Positions 25,941 through 34,627 of a stretch of 64,000 nucleotides of DNA are shown here, one piece after another. The notes beneath the pieces were generated by a model. The model was not told where the DNA came from. It was given only the letters and a program-made list of their open reading frames with translations, and ran no database searches. This stretch comes from Pseudomonas grandcourensis (lineage in GTDB: Bacteria > Pseudomonadota > Gammaproteobacteria > Pseudomonadales > Pseudomonadaceae). The position numbers were made by a program, and so were the translations under genes. The stretch covers positions 4,130,501 through 4,194,500 of the forward strand of contig NZ_CP150919.1 in the NCBI RefSeq assembly GCF_039909015.1. The letters run 5' to 3'. Position 1 is the stretch's first letter. Each line of letters starts with the position of its first letter.

Positions 25941-26300
25941 CTACTCAGGCGGATCAATCTGATCAAGCACCCGGTTCGCCGTGATCTCCGCCAACATCAC
26001 ACTGTTGGAAATCCCCAGCAGCGCATTGCGCGATCCACCGTCCAAGTGATCCACCAACTGGTGAACCATCACATCCACCGAGGCCAGCGTCTCAACCAGA
26101 TAAACCACCAAGGTTTCGGTATCAACCTGCGGGTCGACGGTAAACAAGGTACTGACCGTACGCGGCGTGGCTTTGATATCGGCAGTCGAGGGGAAGTGGA
26201 AATCGAGGGTGCGCTTGGCGGCTTCGGTGAGTTTGTTTGAATCGGGTTCGTACGGGGATGCCGGATCGGTGTCCGGCGGGTTGGGGGTGACCTTGAACAT
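25941..26300 (-). CDS. DUF6124 family protein
   Basis: A 119-residue protein starting at ATG 26300 (MFKVTPNPPDTDPASPYEP); an ATG five codons upstream is less likely because the MFKVTPNPP start is the usual one in this Pseudomonas-restricted family as I remember it. The body is a helical region (TETLVVYLVETLASVDVMVHQL, then LLGISNSVMLAEITANRVLD). There is no signal peptide or membrane segment. Function is unknown; it lies convergent to tssA with a REP element between. Confidence 0.7.
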   Translation of the reverse strand: MFKVTPNPPDTDPASPYEPDSNKLTEAAKRTLDFHFPSTADIKATPRTVSTLFTVDPQVDTETLVVYLVETLASVDVMVHQLVDHLDGGSRNALLGISNSVMLAEITANRVLDQIDPPE

Positions 26301-26520
26301 TGGCTCTATCCTCATAAGAGTGAGGCTACAACCCGTTCGCTGCTAAACGATATGGGAGGCAGCTGTGCGCAGGTTAGCAGACCGATGAGCCAAGAAATCG
26401 GCGCGCCGAAGCGCCCTGCGCACAACCACCATCAAGTGCAGGTATGGGATACCTGTTTGATAGAGACATCATGCGTCTTGACATCAACGGGCTGCTAAAC
26501 CCGATCACTGATGGGCAGTG
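26301..26520. other. Intergenic region with no recognised gene
   Basis: Upstream region of the DUF6124 gene. It contains short symmetric stretches (GGCGCGCCGAAGCGCC near 26400 and TATGGGATACCTG) but no convincing promoter or ORF. A short frame starting ATG 26471 (MRLDINGLLNPITDGQ) ends before 26523 and lacks support. Confidence 0.5.
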
Positions 26521-26953
26521 ATGCGAATCAAGTTACCGAGCGGACCCCAGGCGCACAAGCCGGCGGATTCTGGCGTAACCGTAGGCAACGGCGCAAGGTC
26601 TTGTAGCTTTCGGGGCGTAACCTACAACGCATTTAAACAAGAGTTCTTTGGCGATTTGATTGATCTGATGTGCACCTCTTATACGAAGTGAAATCCAGGT
26701 GCAGGCTAGTCGCGAGTTCACCGACGAAGAGCAGCTCGGTGCACTAATGACCTCAGGCGATGAGCTGTCCAGACGCGCACGGCAACTGGTAAAACTCATC
26801 GTGGGCCACATGATTCACATTGAATCCATCTACGCTCAAATTTACATATGTGCCGCCGAGCGATACATTCTGAAAAGCAATTCTCACTACGGCGTCGATT
26901 TGAATCAACGCGACGACAAGCAGCAAGTTAAATTTATGCCAGACGCTATATAA
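26521..26953 (+). pseudogene. Possible degraded coding region
   Basis: Two short frames follow each other with a shift near 26670-26700: the first (26521-26691) ends FKQEFFGDLIDLMCTSYTK, and the second (open from 26669, GTG at 26699, stop 26951-26953) contains DEEQLGALMTSGDELSRRAR and a Cys/Tyr-rich end. Neither has a good ribosome-binding site. I do not recognise a family. The second frame may instead be a small intact gene of 84 residues. The surrounding DNA has lower GC than the T6SS operon. Confidence 0.25.
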
Positions 26954-27100
26954 AATATACTAGCGTCCATTGAACATTCTCAATGTGCTCTCCAACGGTA
27001 GAAAAACAGCTGATAACATCTGAATACTACACGGACTGCAGCACCACAATTTTTATTGGCTCGCATGAATAATGAAGTACTTTGAAGCCTTTCAAGTTCT

Positions 27101-28504
27101 TTAGAACTCATCCTCTGAAAGCCCGTAAGTCGCAGTGTTGCCATTCGCCACTTTGTAGAGAGTAAGCGTGATAACACTGTACTGGGTCCCTTTGTATGTG
27201 GTGGATTCAGTTAGCTCCATAGATTCCGAGCGCGAAAGACCGCCGGAAGTCAGATCGCGATACCGTACATCAAAGTTGCCAGCAGTGAGATTTTTCATGG
27301 TAAAGCTACTGTGTGCAGGAATAAAAATCTGCCTTGCCGGCCGGGCTAGCTTACCTTCCAACGCAACGAGTTTCAGCAGAACGTCCGAGTTGTTCTGCCC
27401 ATTGTCGATCGTCACCTCCGAGTGGCCAGTCTTGTGCGTTTGTGGTTCACCAACCAAGTACCCCGCGGTTTTAGGCCATGGCCGGCCATTTGGGGCCATC
27501 TTCGAACGCACATAGGCCGGTTTTTTTGCCACCACCGTCTGTGGGGTGTTGGTAGCCGACGCAGGCTGAACAACCATACCACCCGACACATTTGTGGAAG
27601 TTGCTAATGGGGCAGGTTGCGCGGAATACGGCATTGGCCCACGAGGCGGAGAATAGTGTGATTGGGGATAATTAATTATCGCGATGGCGATCACTCCAGC
27701 CGCCGCAGCAATCGCACCAAGATGGACAAAAAAACGACCGTGTATGGGGCCCCAGCTGTTTTTCAATCGATTGGCTTTGTTGTTGCTACCCAATTCGGCC
27801 ATGAATGCTTCAAGGTTGCTGAGCAGACTGTCTCGCTCAGTTTCTTCCGCACTTTTACGGCTAGGTGTATTCGGCACTTTCCTGCAGTACTTTATCGCGT
27901 TTTCGGCGAGTGACTGTGCCAGGTCAGGGCGTCCAGTCGCATAGAAATAGTAAGCTTGGTAACCCAGCAATCTAGCATTTTCAAGCGGTGGATGCGTGCC
28001 ACCGAACATGTTGCTCACCAATGCGTGCGCAGTGTAAAGCGGCCCCCATGGAAAGCCCCACCAACCAAGCAACCAACTGGTTGCTGATGCTTTCAGAGAC
28101 TGTTTCTGAGCACACTCACTGCAGTACACACCAGCGATAGGTTTGCGAATTGTTGCCACAAGGAAGCTTTTTACAGATCGGAATACCACGACTCTTGGTT
28201 GAGCCGAAACTTTTGTGCAGAGAGAACAGACGATAGGGTCTGGCACTTGAGATGTCGCGGGATCAGTGCCAGCAGTTTGAGTACCCACGCTGTCATATTC
28301 GGTCCTGGAGACGGGGTTCGATAGCACCGCATAAGCTTCATTTAAGAATTGAAATTGCCGGGTGGTATCGTTTCCAGGGTTGCGATCAGGGTGTAGCTCC
28401 ATGGCGCGCCTTCGATAGGCGGCCTTGATCTGATCATCCCCGACGGTCGAGGTTAACCCCATGACTAAGTAATATCCCTTAGGATCATCTTTGTCGTGTC
28501 GCAT
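27101..28504 (-). CDS. Membrane-associated J-domain (DnaJ-like) protein
   Basis: A 467-residue protein with AGGA seven bases before ATG 28504. An N-terminal J domain (residues about 10-72) has the essential HPD at 38-40, which stimulates Hsp70 ATPase. Next is a putative zinc ribbon (CSLC at 93-96, YCSEC at 128-131), a hydrophobic hairpin at about 141-163, a helical region, a membrane segment at about 258-282, a Pro/Ala-rich linker, and a C-terminal domain (VTIDNGQNNSDVLLKL, FTMKNLTAGNFDVRYRDL) resembling a small beta-sandwich. Function is unknown: probably a specialised co-chaperone recruiting DnaK to the membrane. It stands alone in a region of lower GC, which suggests acquisition. Confidence 0.8.
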   Translation of the reverse strand: MRHDKDDPKGYYLVMGLTSTVGDDQIKAAYRRRAMELHPDRNPGNDTTRQFQFLNEAYAVLSNPVSRTEYDSVGTQTAGTDPATSQVPDPIVCSLCTKVSAQPRVVVFRSVKSFLVATIRKPIAGVYCSECAQKQSLKASATSWLLGWWGFPWGPLYTAHALVSNMFGGTHPPLENARLLGYQAYYFYATGRPDLAQSLAENAIKYCRKVPNTPSRKSAEETERDSLLSNLEAFMAELGSNNKANRLKNSWGPIHGRFFVHLGAIAAAAGVIAIAIINYPQSHYSPPRGPMPYSAQPAPLATSTNVSGGMVVQPASATNTPQTVVAKKPAYVRSKMAPNGRPWPKTAGYLVGEPQTHKTGHSEVTIDNGQNNSDVLLKLVALEGKLARPARQIFIPAHSSFTMKNLTAGNFDVRYRDLTSGGLSRSESMELTESTTYKGTQYSVITLTLYKVANGNTATYGLSEDEF

Positions 28505-28800
28505 TTAACGATCCTTGTCACGCCGGCGAGGTACCAGGCACATTGTTTTTATATTAGGAAAGGGTGTCATCCATCCCTCAGCCTCAACATTAGCCGCTGA
28601 AAGTACTCCATCGAACAATCACGAGAGATGGTGATTTCCTAGGGACACATCATAGTAGCCATATGCTACTTTTTTCGTCCATCGTAATTGCTCGTCGGCG
28701 GCATATCTTTGGCGGTTTGGGCATCCTTACTACCAGTACTGGTCGGTCGTCGTCCTAACGCCCACCTCCCTAAACTTTGCGCACCATTTCCATAGCAGCA
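28505..28800. other. Intergenic region, no gene recognised
   Basis: Upstream of the J-domain gene; moderately AT-rich, no ORF with a ribosome-binding site, no repeat or terminator that I can support. Confidence 0.5.
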
Positions 28801-28801
28801 C

Positions 28802-29041
28802 ACCTCCCAACCTCGCCGCCCCCAGCAAGTCGACGCCACCTCGCCGAGCAAGTGGCAAAGGACAGCTATAAAAATATTTGCGCCCTACTATCACCTAATC
28901 ACCGCCAACAACCCGGTACTGGGCGTGTACTACCAGCACCACGTCGGTTTCCTTGACGCACAACCACCCGCAGTGAAAGGTCCGCTCCCCATTGAGTTGG
29001 CCAAGGGCGAAGCTGGTGTCATCAGTCCGGCGACTCGGTAA
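28802..29041 (+). pseudogene. Gene 3'-end remnant without a start
   Basis: An open frame without a clear start ends at TAA 29039-29041. Its last 54 codons (from 28877) read like protein: YYHLITANNPVLGVYYQHHV, then GFLDAQPPAVKGPLPIELAK and a short tail. Composition changes to more hydrophilic and Pro-rich upstream of 28850, so the coding similarity may begin there. I do not recognise the family. It lies about 60 bases before the operator of the next operon and may be the tail of a gene cut off by rearrangement. Confidence 0.3.
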
Positions 29042-29101
29042 GCGAACTTTTACCTGCCATCCAGCCAGAAACTCCGTTCGGGGACTTGTGCTATCGGTAT
29101 T

Positions 29102-29113
29102 ATGGTATACCAT
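29102..29113. promoter_or_regulatory. Operator ATGGTATACCAT upstream of the DUF1185 operon
   Basis: A perfect 12-bp palindrome in the context GGTATTATGGTATACCATCA, 37 bases upstream of ATG 29151. The TATTAT inside it could be a -10 element, so binding would block transcription. It belongs to a family of seven related sites in the window and fits the TNGT..ACNA form of FCD-type GntR operators. Confidence 0.7.
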
Positions 29114-29150
29114 CAGACGCACAGACACCCAAACCTCTACGGAGCAGCTC

Positions 29151-29741
29151 ATGAGTTTCGAAATCCGCAAGATCGTCAGCTATGTCGAAGAAACCTTTAT
29201 TGAAGGCGGCAAAGCCACCGATAAGCCCGTGACCATGGTCGGTCTGGCCGTGGTGATGAAGAACCCCTGGCTGGGCAACGGTTTCGTCGAAGACCTGAAA
29301 CCACAGATCCGCGCCAACTGCTCCGACCTCGGCGCGCTGATGGTCGAGCGTCTGGTGGGCATCATTGGCGGCGCCGAGAAAATCGAAGCTTACGGCAAGG
29401 CTGCGGTGGTCGGCGCCGACGGCGAGATCGAGCACGCTTCGGCGGTGATCCACACCCTGCGCTTCGGCAACCATTACCGCGAAGCGGTCAAGGCCAAGAG
29501 CTACCTGAGCTTCACCAACAAGCGCGGCGGCCCGGGCACCTCGATCCAGATCCCGATGATGCACAAGGACGACGAAGGCCTGCGTTCGCACTACATCACC
29601 CTGGAAATGCAGATCGAAGACGCCCCGCGTGCCGACGAGATCGTCGTGGTCCTGGGTTGCGCCGACGGCGGCCGCCTGCACCCGCGCATCGGCAACCGCT
29701 ACATCGACCTGGAAGAACTGGCAGCCGAAAAAGCCCAGTAA
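29151..29741 (+). CDS. DUF1185 (amino acid synthesis family) protein
   Basis: A 196-residue cytoplasmic protein that I recognise as PF06684 (AA_synth, DUF1185) from features such as VGLAVVMKNPWLGNGFVEDL, YGKAAVVGADGEIEHASA and VVVLGCADGGRLHPRIGNR. The family's biochemical function is not established; members often occur in catabolic clusters for amides and N-heterocycles. It is the first gene of a tight operon (next gene 44 bases downstream) and lies directly behind an operator of the putative GntR regulon, with GGAG before ATG. Confidence 0.85.
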   Translation: MSFEIRKIVSYVEETFIEGGKATDKPVTMVGLAVVMKNPWLGNGFVEDLKPQIRANCSDLGALMVERLVGIIGGAEKIEAYGKAAVVGADGEIEHASAVIHTLRFGNHYREAVKAKSYLSFTNKRGGPGTSIQIPMMHKDDEGLRSHYITLEMQIEDAPRADEIVVVLGCADGGRLHPRIGNRYIDLEELAAEKAQ

Positions 29742-29785
29742 CCGGCCAGCAGAACGACAACAAGAAGGCATTGCAGGAGCGCTCC

Positions 29786-30619
29786 ATGATTCGGCTCACC
29801 GCTGAACTCACCCCGGCTGGCACCAGTTACCTGGCGACCGGCCAAGGCCAGCCCGTGGTCTTGATCCACGGCGTGGGCCTGAACAAAGAAATGTGGGGCG
29901 GCCAGATCGTTGGCCTGGCCACGAAGTACCGCGTCATCGCCTACGACATGCTCGGCCATGGCGCCAGCCCGCGCCCGGAAAGCGGCACGCCGCTGCTCGG
30001 CTATGCCGACCAGTTGCTGGAGCTGCTCGACCACCTGCAATTGCCCAAGGCAACGGTGATCGGTTTTTCCATGGGCGGGCTGGTGGCGCGGGCTTTTGCC
30101 CTGCACTACCCGCAACGCCTGGAAGGCCTGGTGGTGCTCAACAGCGTGTTCAACCGCAGCGCCGAACAGCGTGCCGGGGTCATCGCCCGCACCAGCCAGG
30201 CCGCCGAACACGGGCCGGACGCCAATGCCGAAGCGGCGCTGTCGCGCTGGTTCAGCCGCGAATACCAGGCCGCGAACCCGGCGCAGATCGCCGCGATTCG
30301 CCAGACCCTGGCCGGCAATGACCCCCAGGGTTACCTGACCACTTATGAACTGTTCGCCACCCAGGACATGTACCGCGCCGACGACCTGGCCAGCATCCAG
30401 GTGCCGACGCTGATCGCCACCGGCGAGCTGGACCCCGGTTCGACCCCGGAAATGGCCAGGCAACTGGCCGAACGCATTCCCGGTGCGACCGTTGCCGTGC
30501 TCGCCGAGCAACGGCATATGATGCCGGTAGAGTCGCCGCGCCTGGTCAACCAGCTGTTGCTGGAGTTTCTGCAGACCGCGCACTCCCAACAAAACCAGAT
30601 CAAGGGGATCGTTGCATGA
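29786..30619 (+). CDS. Alpha/beta-fold hydrolase
   Basis: A 277-residue cytoplasmic hydrolase; ATG 29786 follows CAGGAG at six bases. The oxyanion region is HGVGLNKEMW, the nucleophile elbow GFSMGG has Ser95, and the probable acid and base are Asp216 (GELDPGS) and His244 (EQRHMMP), so the triad is complete. It resembles 3-oxoadipate enol-lactonase/RutD-type hydrolases that open lactones, carbamates or esters of ring-cleavage products. It overlaps the aldehyde dehydrogenase by four bases (ATGA), so the two probably act in sequence. Confidence 0.88.
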   Translation: MIRLTAELTPAGTSYLATGQGQPVVLIHGVGLNKEMWGGQIVGLATKYRVIAYDMLGHGASPRPESGTPLLGYADQLLELLDHLQLPKATVIGFSMGGLVARAFALHYPQRLEGLVVLNSVFNRSAEQRAGVIARTSQAAEHGPDANAEAALSRWFSREYQAANPAQIAAIRQTLAGNDPQGYLTTYELFATQDMYRADDLASIQVPTLIATGELDPGSTPEMARQLAERIPGATVAVLAEQRHMMPVESPRLVNQLLLEFLQTAHSQQNQIKGIVA

Positions 30620-32097
30620 CACTCGCACGCTTCCAGATGTGCATCGGCGGTGAATGGGTCGATGCCCTGTCCGGCAAGACCTTCGAAAGCCTCAACCCGG
30701 CGCTGGCCGAGCCTTGGGCTGAACTGCCCGACGCCGACGAAGCCGATGTCGAGCGCGCCGTACAAGCCGCGCAAACCGCTTTCGACAGCCCGGCATGGCG
30801 CGGTTTGACCGCCACCGCTCGCGGCAAACTGCTGCGTCGCCTGGGCGACCTGATCGCCGAGAACAAGGAACAACTGGCGCAGCTGGAAAGCCGCGACAAC
30901 GGCAAGCTGATCCGTGAAACCCGTGGTCAGGTTGGCTATCTGCCGGAGTTCTTCCACTACACCGCAGGCTTGGCGGACAAGCTCGAAGGCGGCACCCTGC
31001 CGCTGGACAAGCCGGACCTGTTTGCCTACACCGTGCACGAAGCCATGGGCGTGGTCGCCGCGATCATTCCGTGGAACAGCCCGCTGTACCTGACCGCGAT
31101 CAAACTCGCCCCGGCCCTCGCCGCGGGCAACACCATCGTGATCAAGCCGTCGGAACACGCCTCGGCGACCATCCTCGAACTGGCACGCCTGGCGCTGGAA
31201 GCCGGGATTCCGCCGGGGGTGGTCAACGTTGTCACCGGTTATGGCCCGAGCACCGGCGCCGCCCTCACCCGCCATCCGCTGATCCGCAAGATCGCCTTCA
31301 CCGGCGGCGCGGCCACAGCACGGCATGTGGTGCGCAGCAGCGCGGAGAACTTCGCCAAACTGTCGCTGGAACTGGGGGGAAAATCGCCGAACATCATCTT
31401 CGCCGACGCCGACCTCGACAGCGCGATCAACGGCGCCATCGCCGGGATCTACGCGGCCTCCGGGCAGAGCTGCGTGTCCGGTTCGCGCTTGCTGGTGCAG
31501 GACGAGATCTACGACGAGTTCGTCGGCCGTTTGGTGGAACGCGCCCAGCGCATCCGCATCGGCAACCCCCAGGACGACAGCAGCGAAATGGGCCCGATGG
31601 CCACCGCCCAGCAACTGGCCGTGGTCGAAGGCCTGGTGGCCGATGCCATCGCCGAAGGTGCGCGCCTGCGCCTGGGCGGCAAGCGTCCGGAGAATCTGGG
31701 CGACGGCTGGTTCTACGAGCCAACGCTGTTCGAGTGCGACCGCAATTCGATGAAGATCATGCAGGAAGAAGTCTTTGGCCCGGTGGCTTCGGTCATCCGT
31801 TTCAAGGACGAAGCCGAAGCGCTGGCGATTGCCAACGACTCGCAGTTCGGCCTCGCCGCCGGCATCTGGACCCGCGACCTGGGCCGCGCCCATCGCCTGG
31901 CCCGGGACGTGCGTTCGGGGATCATCTGGGTCAACACCTACCGCGCGGTCTCGGCCATGGCGCCGATCGGCGGCTTCAAGAACAGTGGCTATGGACGCGA
32001 AAGCGGCATCGATTCGGTGCTGGCCTACACCGAGCTGAAAACGGTGTGGATCAACCTGTCCCAGGCACCGATGCCTGATCCCTTCGTGATGCGCTAG
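30616..32097 (+). CDS. Aldehyde dehydrogenase (NAD(P)+)
   Basis: A 493-residue ALDH-superfamily enzyme. The NAD-binding region has IIPWNSPLYLTAIKLAPALA, the general base Glu is in LELGGKSPN near residue 253, and the catalytic Cys in SGQSCVSGS near 286. It oxidises an aldehyde or semialdehyde to the acid. The usual FTGS motif reads FTGGAA, a small deviation. The ATGA overlap with the hydrolase and the 12-base gap to the flavin reductase place it in the middle of the operon; its substrate is not evident from sequence. Confidence 0.92.
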   Translation: MTLARFQMCIGGEWVDALSGKTFESLNPALAEPWAELPDADEADVERAVQAAQTAFDSPAWRGLTATARGKLLRRLGDLIAENKEQLAQLESRDNGKLIRETRGQVGYLPEFFHYTAGLADKLEGGTLPLDKPDLFAYTVHEAMGVVAAIIPWNSPLYLTAIKLAPALAAGNTIVIKPSEHASATILELARLALEAGIPPGVVNVVTGYGPSTGAALTRHPLIRKIAFTGGAATARHVVRSSAENFAKLSLELGGKSPNIIFADADLDSAINGAIAGIYAASGQSCVSGSRLLVQDEIYDEFVGRLVERAQRIRIGNPQDDSSEMGPMATAQQLAVVEGLVADAIAEGARLRLGGKRPENLGDGWFYEPTLFECDRNSMKIMQEEVFGPVASVIRFKDEAEALAIANDSQFGLAAGIWTRDLGRAHRLARDVRSGIIWVNTYRAVSAMAPIGGFKNSGYGRESGIDSVLAYTELKTVWINLSQAPMPDPFVMR

Positions 32098-32109
32098 GAG
32101 TCCTGGAAA

Positions 32110-32595
32110 ATGATCGAACCCGGCATTTACAAAGACGTGATGAGTTCGTTCCCGTCCGGGGTCACGGTGGTCACCACCCTGGACCCGGACGGCGGCATCG
32201 TAGGCATTACCGCCAGCGCGTTCAGTGCGCTGTCGATCGACCCGGCGCTGGTGCTGTTCTGCCCCAACTACGGCTCCGACACCTACCCGGTGCTGCGCGA
32301 CAGCAAGCAGTTCGCGATTCATTTGCTGTCCGCCGAGCAGACCGCCGAAGCCTACGCCTTCGCCGGTAAAGGCAAGGACAAGGCCAAAGGCATCGAGTGG
32401 CACCTGAGCGATCTGGGTAACCCGATCCTGGCCAAGGCCACGGCGATCATCGAGTGCGAACTGTGGCGCGAATACGACGGCGGCGATCACGCGATCATCG
32501 TCGGCGCGGTGAAGAACCTGATCCTGCCCGCGCAACCGGTCACGCCGATGATCTACCACAAAGGCAAGCTGGGTCCGCTGCCCACCCTGGCCTGA
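32110..32595 (+). CDS. Flavin reductase (small component of a two-component monooxygenase), copy 1
   Basis: A 161-residue protein of the flavin_Reduct (RutF/HpaC-like) family: FPSGVTVVTTLDPDGGIVG, TASAFSALSIDPALVLFCPN, ECELWREYDGGDHAIIVGAV. Such enzymes reduce FMN or FAD with NAD(P)H and pass it to a monooxygenase. It is clearly paralogous to the product of 52368-52853, which has the same length and nearly the same motifs. AGGAG precedes the ATG. It is followed by a REP-like repeat before the next gene. Confidence 0.9.
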   Translation: MIEPGIYKDVMSSFPSGVTVVTTLDPDGGIVGITASAFSALSIDPALVLFCPNYGSDTYPVLRDSKQFAIHLLSAEQTAEAYAFAGKGKDKAKGIEWHLSDLGNPILAKATAIIECELWREYDGGDHAIIVGAVKNLILPAQPVTPMIYHKGKLGPLPTLA

Positions 32596-32611
32596 TGGAT
32601 CAACACAATCC

Positions 32612-32653
32612 CCCTGTGGGAACGCCGCCCGGAGCAAGCCCGCTCCCACAGGG
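32612..32653. repeat. REP-like element within the operon
   Basis: CCCTGTGGGA...GCTCCCACAGGG, an inverted repeat of the Pseudomonas REP type (also with GGAGCAAGCC), lies in the 83-base gap between flavin reductase and succinate-semialdehyde dehydrogenase genes. It may separate expression levels of the two halves. Confidence 0.7.
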
Positions 32654-32678
32654 TCCACCACTTTACTCAGGAGCCGGC

Positions 32679-34130
32679 ATGAGCCCAGCAGCCTCGTTAC
32701 TGTTCCGCCAACAGGCCTACATCAATGGCCAATGGCTGGACGCGCCGGATGGCGCCTGTCAGGACATCTTCAACCCGGCGACCGGTGAACTCATCGGCCG
32801 GGTGCCGAACCTCGGCGCCGAACATGCACGCCTGGCCATCGACGCCGCCAACAAAGCCTGGCCAGCCTGGCGCGTACTGACCGCCAAGGAGCGCAGCAAT
32901 ACGCTCAAGCGCTGGCATGCCTTGATGCTGGAAAACGCCGACGCCCTGGCACACATCCTCACCCTCGAACAAGGCAAGCCACTGGCTGAAGCCAAGGGTG
33001 AAATCCTCTACGCCGCGAGCTTCATCGAGTGGTTCGCCGAAGAGGCCAAGCGCATCTACGGCGACACCATTCCCAGCCACAAGGGCGATGCACGCATCGT
33101 GGTCAGCAAGGAGCCGATTGGCGTCGTCGCGGCCATTACGCCGTGGAACTTCCCGGCGGCAATGATCACCCGCAAGGCCGGCCCGGCGCTGGCGGCTGGT
33201 TGCCCGTGCATCGTCAAGCCTGCACCGGAAACGCCGTTCTCGGCACTGGCCATGGCCGCACTGGCGGAACAGGCCGGCATTCCAGCGGGCATCTTCAACG
33301 TGATTACCGGCGACGCCATCGCCATCGGTGGCGAGCTGACTTCAAGCCCACTCGTGCGCAAATTGTCGTTCACCGGCTCCACCGCCATCGGCAAGCTGCT
33401 GATGGCCCAGTGCGCGCCGACCCTGAAAAAAGTCTCGCTGGAACTGGGCGGCAACGCGCCGTTCATTGTCTTCGACGACGCCGATCTGGAACGTGCCGTC
33501 GATGGCGCGCTGATCGCCAAATTCCGCAACGCCGGGCAGACCTGCGTCTGCGTCAACCGCTTCCTGGTGCAGGACGGCATCCACGACGCCTTTGTCGCGC
33601 GCCTGGCCGAGCGGGTTTCGCAACTCAAGGTCGGCAGCGGTTTCGATGATGGTGTCACCCAAGGGCCGCTGATCAACGAGCGTGCCGTGGCCAAGGTCGA
33701 AGACCACGTGCAAGACGCGCTGGAACACGGCGCACAACTGCTGTGCGGCGGAGAACGCCATGCATTGGGCAACGGCTTCTTCCAGCCGACCGTGCTCAGC
33801 GGCGTCACCACGCAGATGAAAGTCGCCCGGGATGAAACCTTCGGTCCGTTGGCCGCCGTGTTCCGTTTCGACACCGAGGCCCAAGCCGTCGAGATGGCCA
33901 ACGACACCGAATTCGGCCTGGCCGCCTACTGCTACACCCGCGACCTGGGCCGCGCCTGGCGCATGAGCGAGGCGCTGGAATACGGCATGGTCGGGATCAA
34001 CGAAGGGCTGATTTCCACCGAAGTCGCGCCGTTCGGCGGCATCAAGTCCTCGGGGCTGGGCCGTGAAGGGTCGAAGTACGGCATCGAGGATTACCTGGAA
34101 CTCAAATACACCTTGATGGGCGGCCTCTGA
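32679..34130 (+). CDS. gabD: NAD(P)-dependent succinate-semialdehyde dehydrogenase
   Basis: A 483-residue ALDH of the GabD type; ATG 32679 follows CAGGAG, and the open frame upstream is not used. Motifs: AITPWNFPAAMITRKAGPAL, FTGSTAIGK, KKVSLELGGNAPFIVF with the base near 254, and GQTCVCVNR with the catalytic Cys near 288, followed by the second Cys seen in many GabD enzymes. It feeds succinate semialdehyde into the TCA cycle, suggesting a C4 end product. Symbol is by family; the true substrate may be a different semialdehyde. Confidence 0.85.
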   Translation: MSPAASLLFRQQAYINGQWLDAPDGACQDIFNPATGELIGRVPNLGAEHARLAIDAANKAWPAWRVLTAKERSNTLKRWHALMLENADALAHILTLEQGKPLAEAKGEILYAASFIEWFAEEAKRIYGDTIPSHKGDARIVVSKEPIGVVAAITPWNFPAAMITRKAGPALAAGCPCIVKPAPETPFSALAMAALAEQAGIPAGIFNVITGDAIAIGGELTSSPLVRKLSFTGSTAIGKLLMAQCAPTLKKVSLELGGNAPFIVFDDADLERAVDGALIAKFRNAGQTCVCVNRFLVQDGIHDAFVARLAERVSQLKVGSGFDDGVTQGPLINERAVAKVEDHVQDALEHGAQLLCGGERHALGNGFFQPTVLSGVTTQMKVARDETFGPLAAVFRFDTEAQAVEMANDTEFGLAAYCYTRDLGRAWRMSEALEYGMVGINEGLISTEVAPFGGIKSSGLGREGSKYGIEDYLELKYTLMGGL

Positions 34131-34149
34131 GCCCACGGGAGCTACGCAA

Positions 34150-34539
34150 ATGAGCAACGAAAAATACGAAAAAGGCCTGAAGATCCGCACCCAGGTGCTG
34201 GGCGAAGCCTACGTCAATCGTTCCATCGAGAACGCCGACGACTTCACCCGACCGTTGCAGGAAATGGTCACCGAGTATTGTTGGGGTCATGTCTGGGGTC
34301 GTGAGGGTTTGTCGCTCAAGGAGCGCAGCATGATCAACCTGGCGATGATCTCGGCGCTCAACCGGCCCCATGAACTCAAGCTGCATGTGCGCGGCGCCTT
34401 GCGTAACGGCCTGAGTCGTGAGCAAATACGCGAAATACTGCTTCAGGTCGGCATTTATTGCGGTGTCCCCGCTGCCGTAGACAGTTTCCGGCTCGCCCGT
34501 GAAGCCTTCGCCGAAGCCGATGCCGAGGCCTCCAGTTAA
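34150..34539 (+). CDS. Carboxymuconolactone decarboxylase-like (AhpD-fold) protein
   Basis: A 129-residue helical protein of the CMD family (PF02627), with EYCWGHVWGREGLSLKERSM, LNRPHELKLHVRGALRNG and IREILLQVGIYCGVPAAVDS. Family members are decarboxylases or disulfide-type reductases. This one has a single Cys in EYCWG and one in YCGVP rather than the CxxC of AhpD, so it is nearer the PcaC type. It is 19 bases after gabD and probably handles a ring-opened intermediate. Confidence 0.85.
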   Translation: MSNEKYEKGLKIRTQVLGEAYVNRSIENADDFTRPLQEMVTEYCWGHVWGREGLSLKERSMINLAMISALNRPHELKLHVRGALRNGLSREQIREILLQVGIYCGVPAAVDSFRLAREAFAEADAEASS

Positions 34540-34627
34540 CCCTTGGCTGTTTGATCTGACCGGGCACCCAGATTCCCGTAATCGAAGTGCTCTTTTTGCA
34601 TGGACAGCCACAATCAGAGCGGACCCC

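Noticed and set aside
29657..29785. Upstream extension of the alpha/beta hydrolase by 43 codons
   Set aside because: It overlaps the DUF1185 gene, is Arg/Pro-rich, and the internal ATG at 29786 has a perfect Shine-Dalgarno.
32454..32678. Upstream extension of the GabD-like frame
   Set aside because: It crosses the flavin reductase gene and the REP-like repeat; ATG 32679 has CAGGAG and begins the conserved family sequence.
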